Numbered from the stretch's first letter, positions 36,368 through 45,068 are shown. The stretch: DNA of 64,000 nt from Cytophagales bacterium UBA2561 (GCA_002340355.1 DDLX01000028.1:62001-126000), one strand, 5' to 3'. The notes: a model not told the origin generated them from the letters alone. Numbers and translations: made by a program.

Positions 36368-37867
36368 ATGATATTTCAGAAAAAAATTAATTTATTGATT
36401 ATCATTTTTTTAGTTGCTGTATGTTCTGTTCATTCCCAAGATTTATATCAAAAAAAGTATCCTGTAGAAGAACTACGAGAAGACTTTGAAATCCTTCAGA
36501 AAGCTTTACAAGAAGGGCATCCCAATTTGTATCGTTATACCCCTAAAACAGAATTAGATATTGCATTTCGTGAGCAATTTTATCAAATTAATGAAGAACA
36601 ATCTGAATTAGAATTTTACAATTTTATAAAACCTTTGATTGCGAAAATTCAAGATGGGAATACGACATTAATGCTATCAGATTATAGTGATAACTTTCTG
36701 AAAGACCGCGCTCGATTTTTTCCCTTTGATGTCAAGTTCATAGATAAAAAAACTTATGTTCGTTTCAATTATACGGATAACAAACAAATTAAAATCGGGG
36801 CAGAAATTCTTTCCATTAATGGTATTCCTACTGAAGAGATTCTCGAAGAAATGATCAAACGAAATTCCTCAGATGCAGGTATCGAAAATGCTGTTTTTTG
36901 GCGATTGGAACAAGGCACTTATTCTTTTGAATTATTGGCAATATATGAAGATGCAAGAGAATACGATATAACGTTTAGAAACATTGGAGATTCTGATATT
37001 CAAGTAGCTACAGTTATGGCAGCATCCTATCGAAAGAAAATTACAGATTTTATTGAAGCAGGTATAAAGCCAATTATGGATACTGAAAACCCCTTTAAGG
37101 TTCACTTTTTAAAAGACAAGAAAACAGCCATTTTAGACATTGATATTTTAGGCGATTTTTTTAAAGGAAATCAAAATTTCTATCGTTTTTTGAAACAAAC
37201 ATTTAAGGATATTCAAAAAGAAAAAATCGAACATCTTATCCTAGACTTACGAAATAATACAGGAGGAGAGGATTTGTATGGTGCTTATTTATGCTCATTT
37301 TTAATAGATAATGCTTTTCAGTTATTTAGTCATCAATTAATAACACAAAAAAAATACAATTTTGTCGGTGACACTGATTCGGGATTATCACTGAACAGAG
37401 AATTTAGCGCACTCAAAACGATAGAAACCGATTCAGGAACTTATATAATTTCATTAGATGGATTAGAAGAAGAACAGTTTCCAGCACGTGAAAATTTCAA
37501 GGGAGATTTATACATTTTAACTAATGGTGGTACATTTGGAATTGCTTCCTATGTAGCTGGATTGTTAAAATTTTATCGAAAAGCACCTACTTTGTTAATT
37601 GGTGAAGAGACAGGAGGTGCATTAGGGGGTGGCACAGGCGTACGATTACCTTATTTAACACTTCCAAATACAAACTTAGTTCTAACTTTGCCGTTAGTAA
37701 GTTGTGTTACTCAGATACCTGAAAATCAAGCAATAAATCGAGGAGTTATGCCTGACTACAAGATTAAGGATACTCCACGAGACCTCCTTGAGAATCGGGA
37801 TGCTGTGTTAGAATTTACACAAAAACGAATCATTGATACATTGGTTCATCAACTTAAAACAGAATAA
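36368..37867 (+). CDS. Exported peptidase S41-family protein lacking the usual catalytic Ser
   Basis: The ATG at 36368 starts a good signal peptide (MIFQKKINLLIIIFLVAVCS, then VHSQ); in-frame starts at 36308 (TTG) and 36347 (ATG) add 20 or fewer residues. The mature protein has a helical N-terminal region (about 30-110), then a C-terminal S41 fold with LILDLRNNTGGEDLYG and LIGEETGGALGGG. In active S41 peptidases the nucleophile lies in a NGxTFSAxS-type loop; here the loop reads LTNGGTFGIASYVA, with Gly391 at the Ser position. It may be inactive or use another residue. The next gene starts 3 bp after the stop, so an operon is certain on spacing. Confidence 0.75.
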   Translation: MIFQKKINLLIIIFLVAVCSVHSQDLYQKKYPVEELREDFEILQKALQEGHPNLYRYTPKTELDIAFREQFYQINEEQSELEFYNFIKPLIAKIQDGNTTLMLSDYSDNFLKDRARFFPFDVKFIDKKTYVRFNYTDNKQIKIGAEILSINGIPTEEILEEMIKRNSSDAGIENAVFWRLEQGTYSFELLAIYEDAREYDITFRNIGDSDIQVATVMAASYRKKITDFIEAGIKPIMDTENPFKVHFLKDKKTAILDIDILGDFFKGNQNFYRFLKQTFKDIQKEKIEHLILDLRNNTGGEDLYGAYLCSFLIDNAFQLFSHQLITQKKYNFVGDTDSGLSLNREFSALKTIETDSGTYIISLDGLEEEQFPARENFKGDLYILTNGGTFGIASYVAGLLKFYRKAPTLLIGEETGGALGGGTGVRLPYLTLPNTNLVLTLPLVSCVTQIPENQAINRGVMPDYKIKDTPRDLLENRDAVLEFTQKRIIDTLVHQLKTE

Positions 37868-37870
37868 ACC

Positions 37871-38473
37871 ATGACTCACTTCAAACAAACACTTCGTTAT
37901 CAGGACACAATAAAGGCTTTTGACTGTGCCAATTCACAAGATCCCAATCAAGAAATTGAAGAGGAAAAATCTGTTCCGAAGGAACTATTATATGCTCAAC
38001 GAATGACCAAAATGCTGGAAGATTATACTCCCGAAGCATCGGAAGAGTTATTTTTAGCTGTTCGCAGTCAACATCTTGAGCGTTGGAAACTGCCCCGAAC
38101 TAATTTCCCAAATGACCGCAAAGGTTATCTTAAATGGAGAACACAGCTCAAAATTTATCATGCCAACCGTGCAGGTGAATTAATGCAAAAAAATGGATAT
38201 TCGGGGACGCAAATTCAAAGAGTTCAGAACTTATTAAAAAAACAAAAGCTAAAAACAGATATCGAAGTACAAATCCTTGAAGATGTCATTTGTTTGGTTT
38301 TTCTAAATTATTATTTTGCTGCTTTTTTACTCAAGCACCCCGAGGAAAAAATCATTTCTATTTTACAAAAAACCCGTCAAAAAATGACCGATAGAAGCTG
38401 GCAAAAGGCGCTAACCTTTACTTATTCGGATATCGAATTAGCCATTTTGAAAAAAGCATTCCCTAAAATTTAA
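37871..38473 (+). CDS. DUF4202 domain protein
   Basis: The 200-residue cytoplasmic protein matches DUF4202 over residues ~15-195. The family block RSQHLERWKLPRTNFPNDRK followed by GYLKWRTQLK and HA is present. A later conserved region contains LEDVICLVFLNYYF. Members are conserved in many bacteria; the His/Arg-rich block suggests a metal or phosphate site, as in HD-like enzymes, but no activity is established. It sits 3 bp after the S41-type gene and 35 bp before the secreted metalloprotease, so the three probably form one transcript, an odd mix of cytoplasmic and exported products. Confidence 0.85.
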   Translation: MTHFKQTLRYQDTIKAFDCANSQDPNQEIEEEKSVPKELLYAQRMTKMLEDYTPEASEELFLAVRSQHLERWKLPRTNFPNDRKGYLKWRTQLKIYHANRAGELMQKNGYSGTQIQRVQNLLKKQKLKTDIEVQILEDVICLVFLNYYFAAFLLKHPEEKIISILQKTRQKMTDRSWQKALTFTYSDIELAILKKAFPKI

Positions 38474-38508
38474 TCTTTCTACAAAATATTAAATAAAAAA
38501 ATGAACTC

Positions 38509-40959
38509 ATGGTAAAAAAAATAATATTTAATCTTTGTTATTTTCTTTCTGTAACTTTTTTGTTACAAGCCCAAGAAATGTACGAAATTCCACTTCACAC
38601 CTCAATCCAGCAGGCAGATGTAGTTATTGAGGGTAAAGTACTTTCTTCAAAAGCATCTTGGGACAAAAATCATACTTTCATTTATACCACGCATCAACTT
38701 GAAGTCCACAAAATTCTGAAAGGAGACGTTTCAACTGATGTCATTGAGCTGGTTACGAAAGGAGGGCAAGTAGGTGATGATTTGATTGTTGTAACTCATA
38801 CCTTATCACCTCAACCAAATGAAAAAGGGCTATTTTTCCTTAAAAACTTACCTGATTCTAAACAGTTTAGAGCCTATGCCGATCGTCAAGGTTTTTTGCG
38901 TTATCAAGGTGATGAAGCAATTGCTCCCTTCAAAAGTTTACAGATTGCTAAATTATTTCAAGAAGTAACCCAAGCAACAGGAGAACCTTTTCGTACTATT
39001 AAGACTATTAAGGAGGAAGTAATACAAACTGAAAACAAGCGCACTGAAGCGATTACCATTACCTCATTTTCACCAACAACAATCCGAGCTGGAACACAGG
39101 AAGTTTTAACAATTCGAGGATCGGGATTCGGAGTTAGAAGCAGTACAAGCGGAGTCTTTTTTTCCAATTCTGACGATGGGGGGCAAAGTCTCTTAGGCTC
39201 AGGAGCTTACTTGATTAGTTGGACAGATACCGAAATCCAAACCTATGTTCCTAGTTTCGCAGGTACAGGCATTTTTCGGATTAGAAATGCCAACAACGAA
39301 CGAACTGATACACCCTCTGAGTTGGTTGTCCCATATAGTATAGTGGAACAACCTGACCAAAATGATGGAAAATTCAAGTTACCCAAGTTAGCAGATTTGA
39401 ATGATAATGGTGGCTATACGATTTCATTCTCCAATACAATGAGCAATCAAACAGGAGCTACAGAGTCATTTCGAAGAGCTTTGCAAACATGGAAATGTAC
39501 AAAAAACATTAATTTTCAAACTAGTACCGAAACTCAAGATATAAGTGCTGTTTCACGAGACGAGTTTAACATCGTAACCTTTGATACAAATAATACATTA
39601 TCTGAGGGAGTACTGGGAGCCGCTACATCTTATTATAACGGTTGCTCTATTAATGGAGGTGCTGGACAATGGTCATTACGAGAATTTGATATTATATTTT
39701 CTAACCAAACAAGTTGGTATTTTGGAGATGAATTACCTAATAGCTCTCAATCTGATTTCGAAACAACAGCCCTACACGAAATAGGACATACCGTACAATT
39801 AGCTCATATTATTGACCCTACTGATGTCATGCATTATTCTTCCACAGGTGGTTTTGTTAGAAGAAATTTAAGCCCTGTAAACCAAGAAGCTACTGATTAT
39901 GTTTTAACCCAAAGTTCCGCCACCAATACTTGTGGACCTTCTCCGATGACACTCCTCTTCAATTGTGAGACAAATAGTACCTCACCTCCTCCTAAGGCTC
40001 TTTTTGTTATCGACCGTTCCCAAATTTGCGTTGGAGATAGCCTCCATCTGACCGACAGAAGTCAGAATGCGACTTCTCGAATTTGGACTTTTGAGGGTGG
40101 AAATCCTCCAACTTCTACTCAAGTATCACAGGGCATTAACTATCCAAATGCAGGACATTACCAAATCACATTAACCGCAATAGGCGAAGGTGGACAAGAC
40201 ACAGTCAGTACAACTTCTTTCATCACCGTATCTGATAATCCAACAGTAGATTTAGGAGAGGATATCACTGTTTGTGCAAGTGAGCAAGTTGTTTTGAGAC
40301 CACTTAACCCAGAAGCTGACTTTTCTTATGAGTGGTCAGATGGAAGCACAGAAAGTAGCCTAGCCGTTACTAAAAGCGGACTTTACAAATTAACCGTTAT
40401 TCAAAATGGTTGCCGAGTAACCGACCAAGTACAAGTTGTTATTAATCCCATTCCAGAAGCAGGTTGGACTTTCGAGGTCGATAATGAAAATACTCAAAAA
40501 GTACAATTCAACAGTCAGGCGAAAAACGCTCCTTCACTTGTATGGGATTTTGGAGATGGACGTACTAGTACTGAACTAAACCCTACACATACTTACCAGA
40601 GCGGAGGAACTTACCAAGTTACTCAAACTGTCATTAATCTTTGTGGATCACACCAAGAAAATAAATTTATTACCATTGAGGAGAATACTGTAACTACCGC
40701 ACTCGAAAATCAACTTGATAATGAAATCAGGATATTTCCGAACCCAACTAAAGGAAAATTCCAGATTCATTTTAATAAATCATCTGACTTATCTAAAGTA
40801 AAAGTTTTTGATGTTTTTGGACATCAAATATTACATCAAGAATTGAGTCAGAATACTAGAAATCTAGAGATTGACTTAGAAAATCAATCTAAGGGAATTT
40901 ATTTTTTAGTTATTGAAAAGGAAAGTCAAAAATATACCCGTAAGTTAGTAGTATATTAA
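38509..40959 (+). CDS. Secreted zinc metalloprotease-like protein with TIG, PKD and T9SS sorting domains
   Basis: The 816-residue precursor has a signal peptide (MVKKIIFNLCYFLSVTFLLQ, then AQEM). An N-terminal domain of ~160 residues is followed by an IPT/TIG domain (ITSFSPTTIRAGTQEVL, then IRGSGFG) and a metzincin catalytic domain with H423-EIGHTVQLAH-433 and the Met-turn DVMHYSS. Two PKD-like domains follow (about 500-590 and 650-725; FDFGDG-type motif VWDFGDGRTS). The last ~75 residues are the type IX secretion sorting domain: IRIFPNPTKGKFQI, KVFDVFGHQI and KGIYFLVIEKE...KLVVY. So it is exported, cleaved and probably surface-bound or released as a protease. It ends at a hairpin terminator. 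Confidence 0.88.
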   Translation: MVKKIIFNLCYFLSVTFLLQAQEMYEIPLHTSIQQADVVIEGKVLSSKASWDKNHTFIYTTHQLEVHKILKGDVSTDVIELVTKGGQVGDDLIVVTHTLSPQPNEKGLFFLKNLPDSKQFRAYADRQGFLRYQGDEAIAPFKSLQIAKLFQEVTQATGEPFRTIKTIKEEVIQTENKRTEAITITSFSPTTIRAGTQEVLTIRGSGFGVRSSTSGVFFSNSDDGGQSLLGSGAYLISWTDTEIQTYVPSFAGTGIFRIRNANNERTDTPSELVVPYSIVEQPDQNDGKFKLPKLADLNDNGGYTISFSNTMSNQTGATESFRRALQTWKCTKNINFQTSTETQDISAVSRDEFNIVTFDTNNTLSEGVLGAATSYYNGCSINGGAGQWSLREFDIIFSNQTSWYFGDELPNSSQSDFETTALHEIGHTVQLAHIIDPTDVMHYSSTGGFVRRNLSPVNQEATDYVLTQSSATNTCGPSPMTLLFNCETNSTSPPPKALFVIDRSQICVGDSLHLTDRSQNATSRIWTFEGGNPPTSTQVSQGINYPNAGHYQITLTAIGEGGQDTVSTTSFITVSDNPTVDLGEDITVCASEQVVLRPLNPEADFSYEWSDGSTESSLAVTKSGLYKLTVIQNGCRVTDQVQVVINPIPEAGWTFEVDNENTQKVQFNSQAKNAPSLVWDFGDGRTSTELNPTHTYQSGGTYQVTQTVINLCGSHQENKFITIEENTVTTALENQLDNEIRIFPNPTKGKFQIHFNKSSDLSKVKVFDVFGHQILHQELSQNTRNLEIDLENQSKGIYFLVIEKESQKYTRKLVVY

Positions 40960-40970
40960 TTTGATTATAA

Positions 40971-41005
40971 AATGTTTACGAGATTTTAAAAGTTTCGTAA
41001 ACATT
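40971..41005. terminator. Bidirectional terminator
   Basis: AATGTTTACGA (40971-40981) pairs with TCGTAAACATT (40995-41005), an 11-bp perfect stem followed by GTTTTTA. It separates the convergent metalloprotease and serine hydrolase genes. Confidence 0.75.
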
Positions 41006-41016
41006 GTTTTTATTAG

Positions 41017-41847
41017 CTATTTTACCATAAACTGATAAATCCGTAAAGAGATATTAGCTAACATTTCAACCGATTCTCTCACATTTCTTAAATCTTTAGA
41101 CAGCAAGACCAAAATATATTTTCGACCATCAGGCAAAAAAATCACGCCCGAATCATGGCGCATCCCTATAATTGAACCTGTTTTATGAGCAACTTTTATG
41201 TTTCTAGGAAGTAAGGCAGGAATCATATCATTAAAACGCTGTTTAGATAAAATTTCAAGCATTTTTTTGCCATACTCACAGGAACTTGCTTTACATTCAA
41301 CAATCGCTTCCAAAATAAGTAACAAATCCTCAGCAGTTGTATAATTATTCAGCCCCAACTCAAAGGCTTTTGAGTCTGCCACTCCTCTCACAATATGAGT
41401 ATTCTTAGCTCCTAACTCTCGTACAATTTGGCTAATATTCTCAATACCAACTAACTCTACTAATAAATTTGTAGCCAAATTACTACTGGTTGTTATCATG
41501 TTGTTAATTAAATTTGAAACTGGTAGCGATTGCCCAATAAACTGATACAATTGCTCATTTTCTTGACTATCTTCCGATTCCAAAGACACTACAAAAGACC
41601 GATTATCTACAATGCTTTGAAACTGATTTTTAACCCGAACATGGTCCGATAACTTAAATATGCCTTTTTCAATCTGCCGAAAAACCTCCAATAAGATATG
41701 GGTTTTAATGGTACTTGCTGCATAAAATGAGTCCTGAGCATTAAAGAAAAGTTCTTGAGTTGGGTTATCCAAATTCCGAAACGCCAAGGCAAATTTTCCT
41801 TCCATCCGTTCAAAATCAACTTCGATAGACTTTTGTAGTGCTTTCAT
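41017..41847 (-). CDS. Beta-lactamase-fold serine hydrolase
   Basis: The 276-residue protein has the penicillin-recognising fold: the SxxK tetrad is in AASTIKTHIL, the second motif is TTSSNLATNLLVE (SSN), and the third is KVAHKTGSIIG (KTG). The spacing resembles class A beta-lactamases. However, the omega-loop Glu of class A enzymes is not evident, the region reading DSKAFELGLNNYTTAEDLLL, and there is no signal peptide. It is therefore more likely a cytoplasmic amide/ester hydrolase of this fold than a resistance enzyme. It stands alone between two terminator-bounded units. Confidence 0.75.
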   Translation of the reverse strand: MKALQKSIEVDFERMEGKFALAFRNLDNPTQELFFNAQDSFYAASTIKTHILLEVFRQIEKGIFKLSDHVRVKNQFQSIVDNRSFVVSLESEDSQENEQLYQFIGQSLPVSNLINNMITTSSNLATNLLVELVGIENISQIVRELGAKNTHIVRGVADSKAFELGLNNYTTAEDLLLILEAIVECKASSCEYGKKMLEILSKQRFNDMIPALLPRNIKVAHKTGSIIGMRHDSGVIFLPDGRKYILVLLSKDLRNVRESVEMLANISLRIYQFMVK

Positions 41848-41942
41848 TACTCTCCTAAATTAATTCAATTTTTGCACCTAATTATCATTAAAATGATTCT
41901 GTCTTAAAGCAGATATCGTTTTTAATAACAAAAAGACAATTT

Positions 41943-42596
41943 TTATAAAATGGTGAAGATTTCTTCTTCAGGTAATCTTGATTTAGGTGTGGTTGCATTA
42001 AAATCAGTATCTGCATGATAACCTAAAGACACTACAGTTATTGCCGTTAATCCTTTTTCTCGTAGCCCAAATTCTTCGTCCAATACTTTCATATCTATCC
42101 CTTCCATTGGTAAGGCATCAATACCCAAGGTAGCTACACCAAGTAGTAGATTCCCGATATTCAAATATACTTGTTTTTCCATCCAATGCTGTAAGTCCTT
42201 AAAATCATAGCGGTGCATATCGGCAAAAATATTTCGTGCGCCGTGCATCATCTGTTTGACCTCCTCGTTAGGATAACGTCCATCCTTATCTTCTTGCTCT
42301 AAGAGATGCAACATATAATTAGTATCAGTATCTATTTTAGAGCAAAAAACAATAACATGAGAAGCATCTATTACTTTCTGATTATTAAACTGATAAAAGC
42401 CTTGTGTCCCTTTCGCAACTCGCTCTTTTCCTTCCTTAGTATCAGTAATAATAAAGTGCCAAGGTTGAATATTAGTACTTGAAGGACTCATTCGTAAGAG
42501 AGCCTTAATTTGTTCAAAGTCCTCACTTGAAATTTTGCGATTCGGATCAAACTCTTTGGTCGAATAACGGCGATTTAAAATTTTAATTAGATTCAT
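41943..42596 (-). CDS. nfsB: Oxygen-insensitive NAD(P)H nitroreductase
   Basis: The 217-residue flavoprotein matches NfsB/dihydropteridine reductase in length and motifs: ILNRRYSTKEFDPNRKIS, LRMSPSSTNIQPWHFIITDT, KQVYLNIGNLLLGVATLGID (FMN-site helix) and EFGLREKGLTAITVVSLGYH near the end. It should reduce nitro-aromatics and quinones with NAD(P)H and FMN. It is divergent from an HxlR-type regulator 223 bp away, with an inverted repeat in between. This is a classic regulator/reductase pair, so induction by electrophiles or nitro-compounds is plausible. Confidence 0.9.
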   Translation of the reverse strand: MNLIKILNRRYSTKEFDPNRKISSEDFEQIKALLRMSPSSTNIQPWHFIITDTKEGKERVAKGTQGFYQFNNQKVIDASHVIVFCSKIDTDTNYMLHLLEQEDKDGRYPNEEVKQMMHGARNIFADMHRYDFKDLQHWMEKQVYLNIGNLLLGVATLGIDALPMEGIDMKVLDEEFGLREKGLTAITVVSLGYHADTDFNATTPKSRLPEEEIFTIL

Positions 42597-42714
42597 TTTG
42601 ATTTTTTATTTTTAGATATTATCTACTTTTTTAGTGAACAAGTGATTGATATAATAAGCATACATTTCAATATAAATTCAATATAAAATGGCTAACTTTA
42701 CCCCATCCTTTGTT

Positions 42715-42749
42715 ACTATACTATTTACAGAAACAAAATTAAGTATAGT
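42715..42749. promoter_or_regulatory. Candidate HxlR operator between nfsB and hxlR-like genes
   Basis: ACTATACT (42715-42722) and AGTATAGT (42742-42749) are perfect inverted arms 19 bp apart in the divergent gap. The position, 71 bp before the regulator start, fits a dimer-binding autoregulatory operator. Confidence 0.45.
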
Positions 42750-42819
42750 TTTTTTACGACACAATAACGGTCAAAAAGGATAGTTTAAAGTTTTTTTATC
42801 TCTCGAAAAACAATCAGAG

Positions 42820-43164
42820 ATGTATACGATTAATGGCAAAGAATACCCCTGCTGCACTAGTGTTACTATGGGTATCATTGGCGGAAAATGGAAAACCGTA
42901 ATTTTATTCCACCTTATTCAATCTCCATTGAGATACAGCGAGTTGCGAAGGCAAATGAAAAGCGTTACGGAACGAACATTAAGTTTGCAGTTAAAACAAC
43001 TGGAGAGTGATGGGATAATTCAGCGAAAAGTCTATACCAAAAAACCACCTTTGAAAGTAGAATATTCTTTAACTAATTTTGGTAAAACATTAATTCCGCT
43101 TTTGAAAGCTATTGCCGAATGGGGGGAATCTGCCGTTCAATATTCTGCTAATATGAAAAACTGA
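42820..43164 (+). CDS. HxlR-family transcriptional regulator
   Basis: The 114-residue winged-helix protein has the HxlR pattern: GIIGGKWKTVILFHLIQSPL, RYSELRRQMKSVTERTLSLQ, LKQLESDGIIQRKVY and VEYSLTNFGKTLIPLL. Two adjacent Cys (PCCTSV) lie at residues 11-12; a Cys at this place is used by HxlR/QorR/HypR-type sensors for redox or electrophile sensing. It lies divergent from the nitroreductase, so it most likely controls it. No other target is visible. Confidence 0.9.
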   Translation: MYTINGKEYPCCTSVTMGIIGGKWKTVILFHLIQSPLRYSELRRQMKSVTERTLSLQLKQLESDGIIQRKVYTKKPPLKVEYSLTNFGKTLIPLLKAIAEWGESAVQYSANMKN

Positions 43165-43247
43165 TTTTAACTGATTTTATGGAGTTTGGTGTGGTGCTAT
43201 TTATGAGACTTCCAAAGCCCACCGATTTAGTTATTAAAACCAAAAAG

Positions 43248-43255
43248 CCTACCTT
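43248..43255 (+). promoter_or_regulatory. Candidate -7 promoter box of dnaX (TACCTTTG)
   Basis: TACCTTTG matches the Bacteroidota TAnnTTTG box, 56 bp before the dnaX start. The upstream element reads TTAG about 20 bp earlier rather than the consensus TTG, so support is partial. Confidence 0.4.
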
Positions 43256-43310
43256 TGGCACAGTTTCCAAATGTTGTCAAAAGGTGGAGTTTCCACACTG
43301 AAAAAAGTTT

Positions 43311-44477
43311 ATGGAGAATTTTGTCGTTTCAGCTCGTAAGTATCGTCCTGATGATTTCGAGTCCGTAGTAGGACAATCACACATTACGACCACTCTCAAA
43401 AATGCCATCCAAAGCGGAAAATTGGCACAAGCCTTTTTGTTTTGTGGTCCCAGGGGAGTGGGCAAAACCACCTGTTCACGGATTTTAGCCAAAACCATTA
43501 ATTGTCAAAATCTGACACCTGAAGCCGAAGCTTGCAATGAATGTCAATCTTGTAAATCATTTAATTCAGGAAATTCATTAAATATTACTGAGCTGGATGC
43601 CGCTTCCAATAATTCAGTGGATGATATTCGGAACTTAATTGAACAAGTTCGATATCCACCCCAAGCAGGCAAGAAAAAAGTATATATCATTGATGAGGTG
43701 CATATGCTTTCTGTGCAGGCATTTAACGCATTTCTAAAAACCCTAGAAGAACCTCCTTCATACGCAATTTTTATTTTGGCAACTACTGAAAAGCATAAGA
43801 TTATTCCTACAATTTTATCTCGTTGTCAGATTTTCGACTTCAACCGAATTCGCGTAAAAGATGTTGCCCAACACCTTAGTAAAATTGCTGAAAAAGAGGG
43901 AGTTGAAGCCGAAGTCGAAGCCTTACATTTAATTGGTGAAAAAGCAGACGGCGCATTACGAGACGGTTTGTCTATTTTTGATTTGATGGTTACCTTCTCG
44001 GCTGATCGAAAAATTACATACGCACAAGTTGTTCAAAACTTACACGTATTAGATTATGATTATTACTTCAAAATCACGGATGCTTTACTAACTGAAAACC
44101 TCAGCGAAGCCCTTTTGATTTATGATGATATCCTCAAAAAAGGATTCGATGGGCAAAATTTTATTACGGGATTATGCGAACACTTCCGAAATTTATTGAT
44201 TTGTCGAGATGCCAAAACAGTTCAACTATTAGAAGTTTCGGACCATATCCAACAACACTATTTGAAACAAGCTCAAGAAAGCTCAGTTTCCTTCTTATTA
44301 TCTGCCTTAAATTTAGCAAATATGTGTGATATGAAATTCAAGGAAGCTAAAAATCAACGCTTACATGTTGAGCTAGCCTTGATGAAAATGGCACATTTAG
44401 GATCTGTTCTGAAAATCGCACAAATGCCATTAGCAGGGGCTGATGTTGCCGAAATAAAAAAAAAAATCCTTCAGTAA
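43311..44477 (+). CDS. dnaX: DNA polymerase III clamp-loader subunit, gamma form (zero frame)
   Basis: The zero-frame product has 388 residues. It holds the complete AAA+ clamp-loader ATPase: start MENFVVSARKYRPDDFESVV, Walker A GPRGVGKTTCSRIL, the zinc-module Cys set around CNECQSC, Walker B-type YIIDEVHMLS and Sensor 1 ATTEKHKIIPTILSRC. The third domain follows (residues ~245-380). The gene ends AEIKKKILQ and stop immediately after a run of eleven A residues. With DnaE, delta, delta-prime and others it loads the beta clamp. The -1 frame after the A run stays open (see next entries), so this zero frame corresponds to the gamma form and the slipped frame to tau. The gene is probably alone in its transcript, ending at a hairpin at 45030-45062. 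Confidence 0.93.
   Translation: MENFVVSARKYRPDDFESVVGQSHITTTLKNAIQSGKLAQAFLFCGPRGVGKTTCSRILAKTINCQNLTPEAEACNECQSCKSFNSGNSLNITELDAASNNSVDDIRNLIEQVRYPPQAGKKKVYIIDEVHMLSVQAFNAFLKTLEEPPSYAIFILATTEKHKIIPTILSRCQIFDFNRIRVKDVAQHLSKIAEKEGVEAEVEALHLIGEKADGALRDGLSIFDLMVTFSADRKITYAQVVQNLHVLDYDYYFKITDALLTENLSEALLIYDDILKKGFDGQNFITGLCEHFRNLLICRDAKTVQLLEVSDHIQQHYLKQAQESSVSFLLSALNLANMCDMKFKEAKNQRLHVELALMKMAHLGSVLKIAQMPLAGADVAEIKKKILQ
44456..44466 (+). promoter_or_regulatory. A11 slippage site in dnaX
   Basis: Eleven A residues run from 44456 to 44466. In the zero frame they encode Lys-Lys-Lys and reach a TAA at 44475-44477, nine bases further. A shift of -1 (or an extra A in the transcript) continues in an open frame. 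This matches the known dnaX slippage of Thermus (run of A) and the ribosomal shift of E. coli (A AAA AAG). No strong downstream stem is obvious, so transcriptional slippage is the simpler reading. Confidence 0.75.
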
Positions 44478-45013
44478 CTGATGACAAATCTTCGGATAAT
44501 ACCACAAAACGCCGCATACAATCAACGGGAAAAGTTGCTACCAAACTAGAAGCTTACCAAGCCCGTGCGATACAGCCTCTCTCCCACTCCACTTCACAGA
44601 AAGACAAATTTTCTAGTGAACAAAAATCACAAATCACGGATAATAAGCCCGTTACTTTATCGGATGTCCAAAAACAAACTAAGGCATTTATAGCTCTATT
44701 AACTCAAAAAAACCGAAAGTTAGAGGCTATTATTCTCAATAAACAACTAGAGTTAGTCAACGGTAAAATTATTATTCCGCTTACTAATCCTAGTATGGAA
44801 GAGGAAAAATTAAAAACTTTTCAGCAGGAATATGTACAATTTATGCGTCAAAAATTACAAAATCAAAACATTGATATTCAGACAAAAGTTGTGAGAAGTA
44901 CCCCAAAAAACACCCGAAAATTTACCCCTGTAAAAGACGATTTTGCCGAACTTCAAGAAAAATACCCTTTGTTAAAAAACTTGAAAGAAATACTAGGGCT
45001 GTATGCTGGCTAA
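44465..45013 (+). CDS. dnaX: DnaX tau-specific C-terminal extension (-1 frame)
   Basis: Read in the -1 frame from inside the A run, the sequence is open for 182 codons from AAT-CCT (NPSVTDDKSSDNTTKRRI) to a TAA at 45011-45013. It has a polar, Gln/Ser/Lys-rich linker and then a folded part (LSDVQKQTKAFIALL, NRKLEAIILNKQLELVNGKI, LQEKYPLLKNLKEILGL). This is the usual layout of tau: linker, then helical domain for DnaB/polymerase contact. The joined protein would have about 567 residues. There is no start codon near 44465 and the only ATG (44795) would give just 72 residues of tail, so the segment is best explained as made through slippage. Confidence 0.8.
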   Translation, partial: NPSVTDDKSSDNTTKRRIQSTGKVATKLEAYQARAIQPLSHSTSQKDKFSSEQKSQITDNKPVTLSDVQKQTKAFIALLTQKNRKLEAIILNKQLELVNGKIIIPLTNPSMEEEKLKTFQQEYVQFMRQKLQNQNIDIQTKVVRSTPKNTRKFTPVKDDFAELQEKYPLLKNLKEILGLYAG

Positions 45014-45029
45014 CTTCAGGAGTATTTTT

Positions 45030-45062
45030 AGACCTACCAAGCTTTAAAAACTTGGTGAGTCT
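45030..45062. terminator. Bidirectional hairpin between dnaX and XRE-1
   Basis: AGACCTACCAAG (45030-45041) pairs with CTTGGTGAGTCT (45051-45062) with two mismatches, followed by TGGGTTTTATTTTTT. It resembles the hairpins that end the 96-residue genes of the island. Confidence 0.55.
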
Positions 45063-45068
45063 TGGGTT

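Noticed and set aside
41017..41847. Acquired class A beta-lactamase
   Set aside because: It has STIK, SSN and KTG motifs, but no signal peptide and no clear omega-loop Glu. An antibiotic-resistance role is not supported.
44795..45013. Independent small gene after dnaX
   Set aside because: The ATG at 44795 would give a 72-residue protein, but the same frame is open upstream to the A11 run and the sequence continues without a break. It is better explained as the tau tail.
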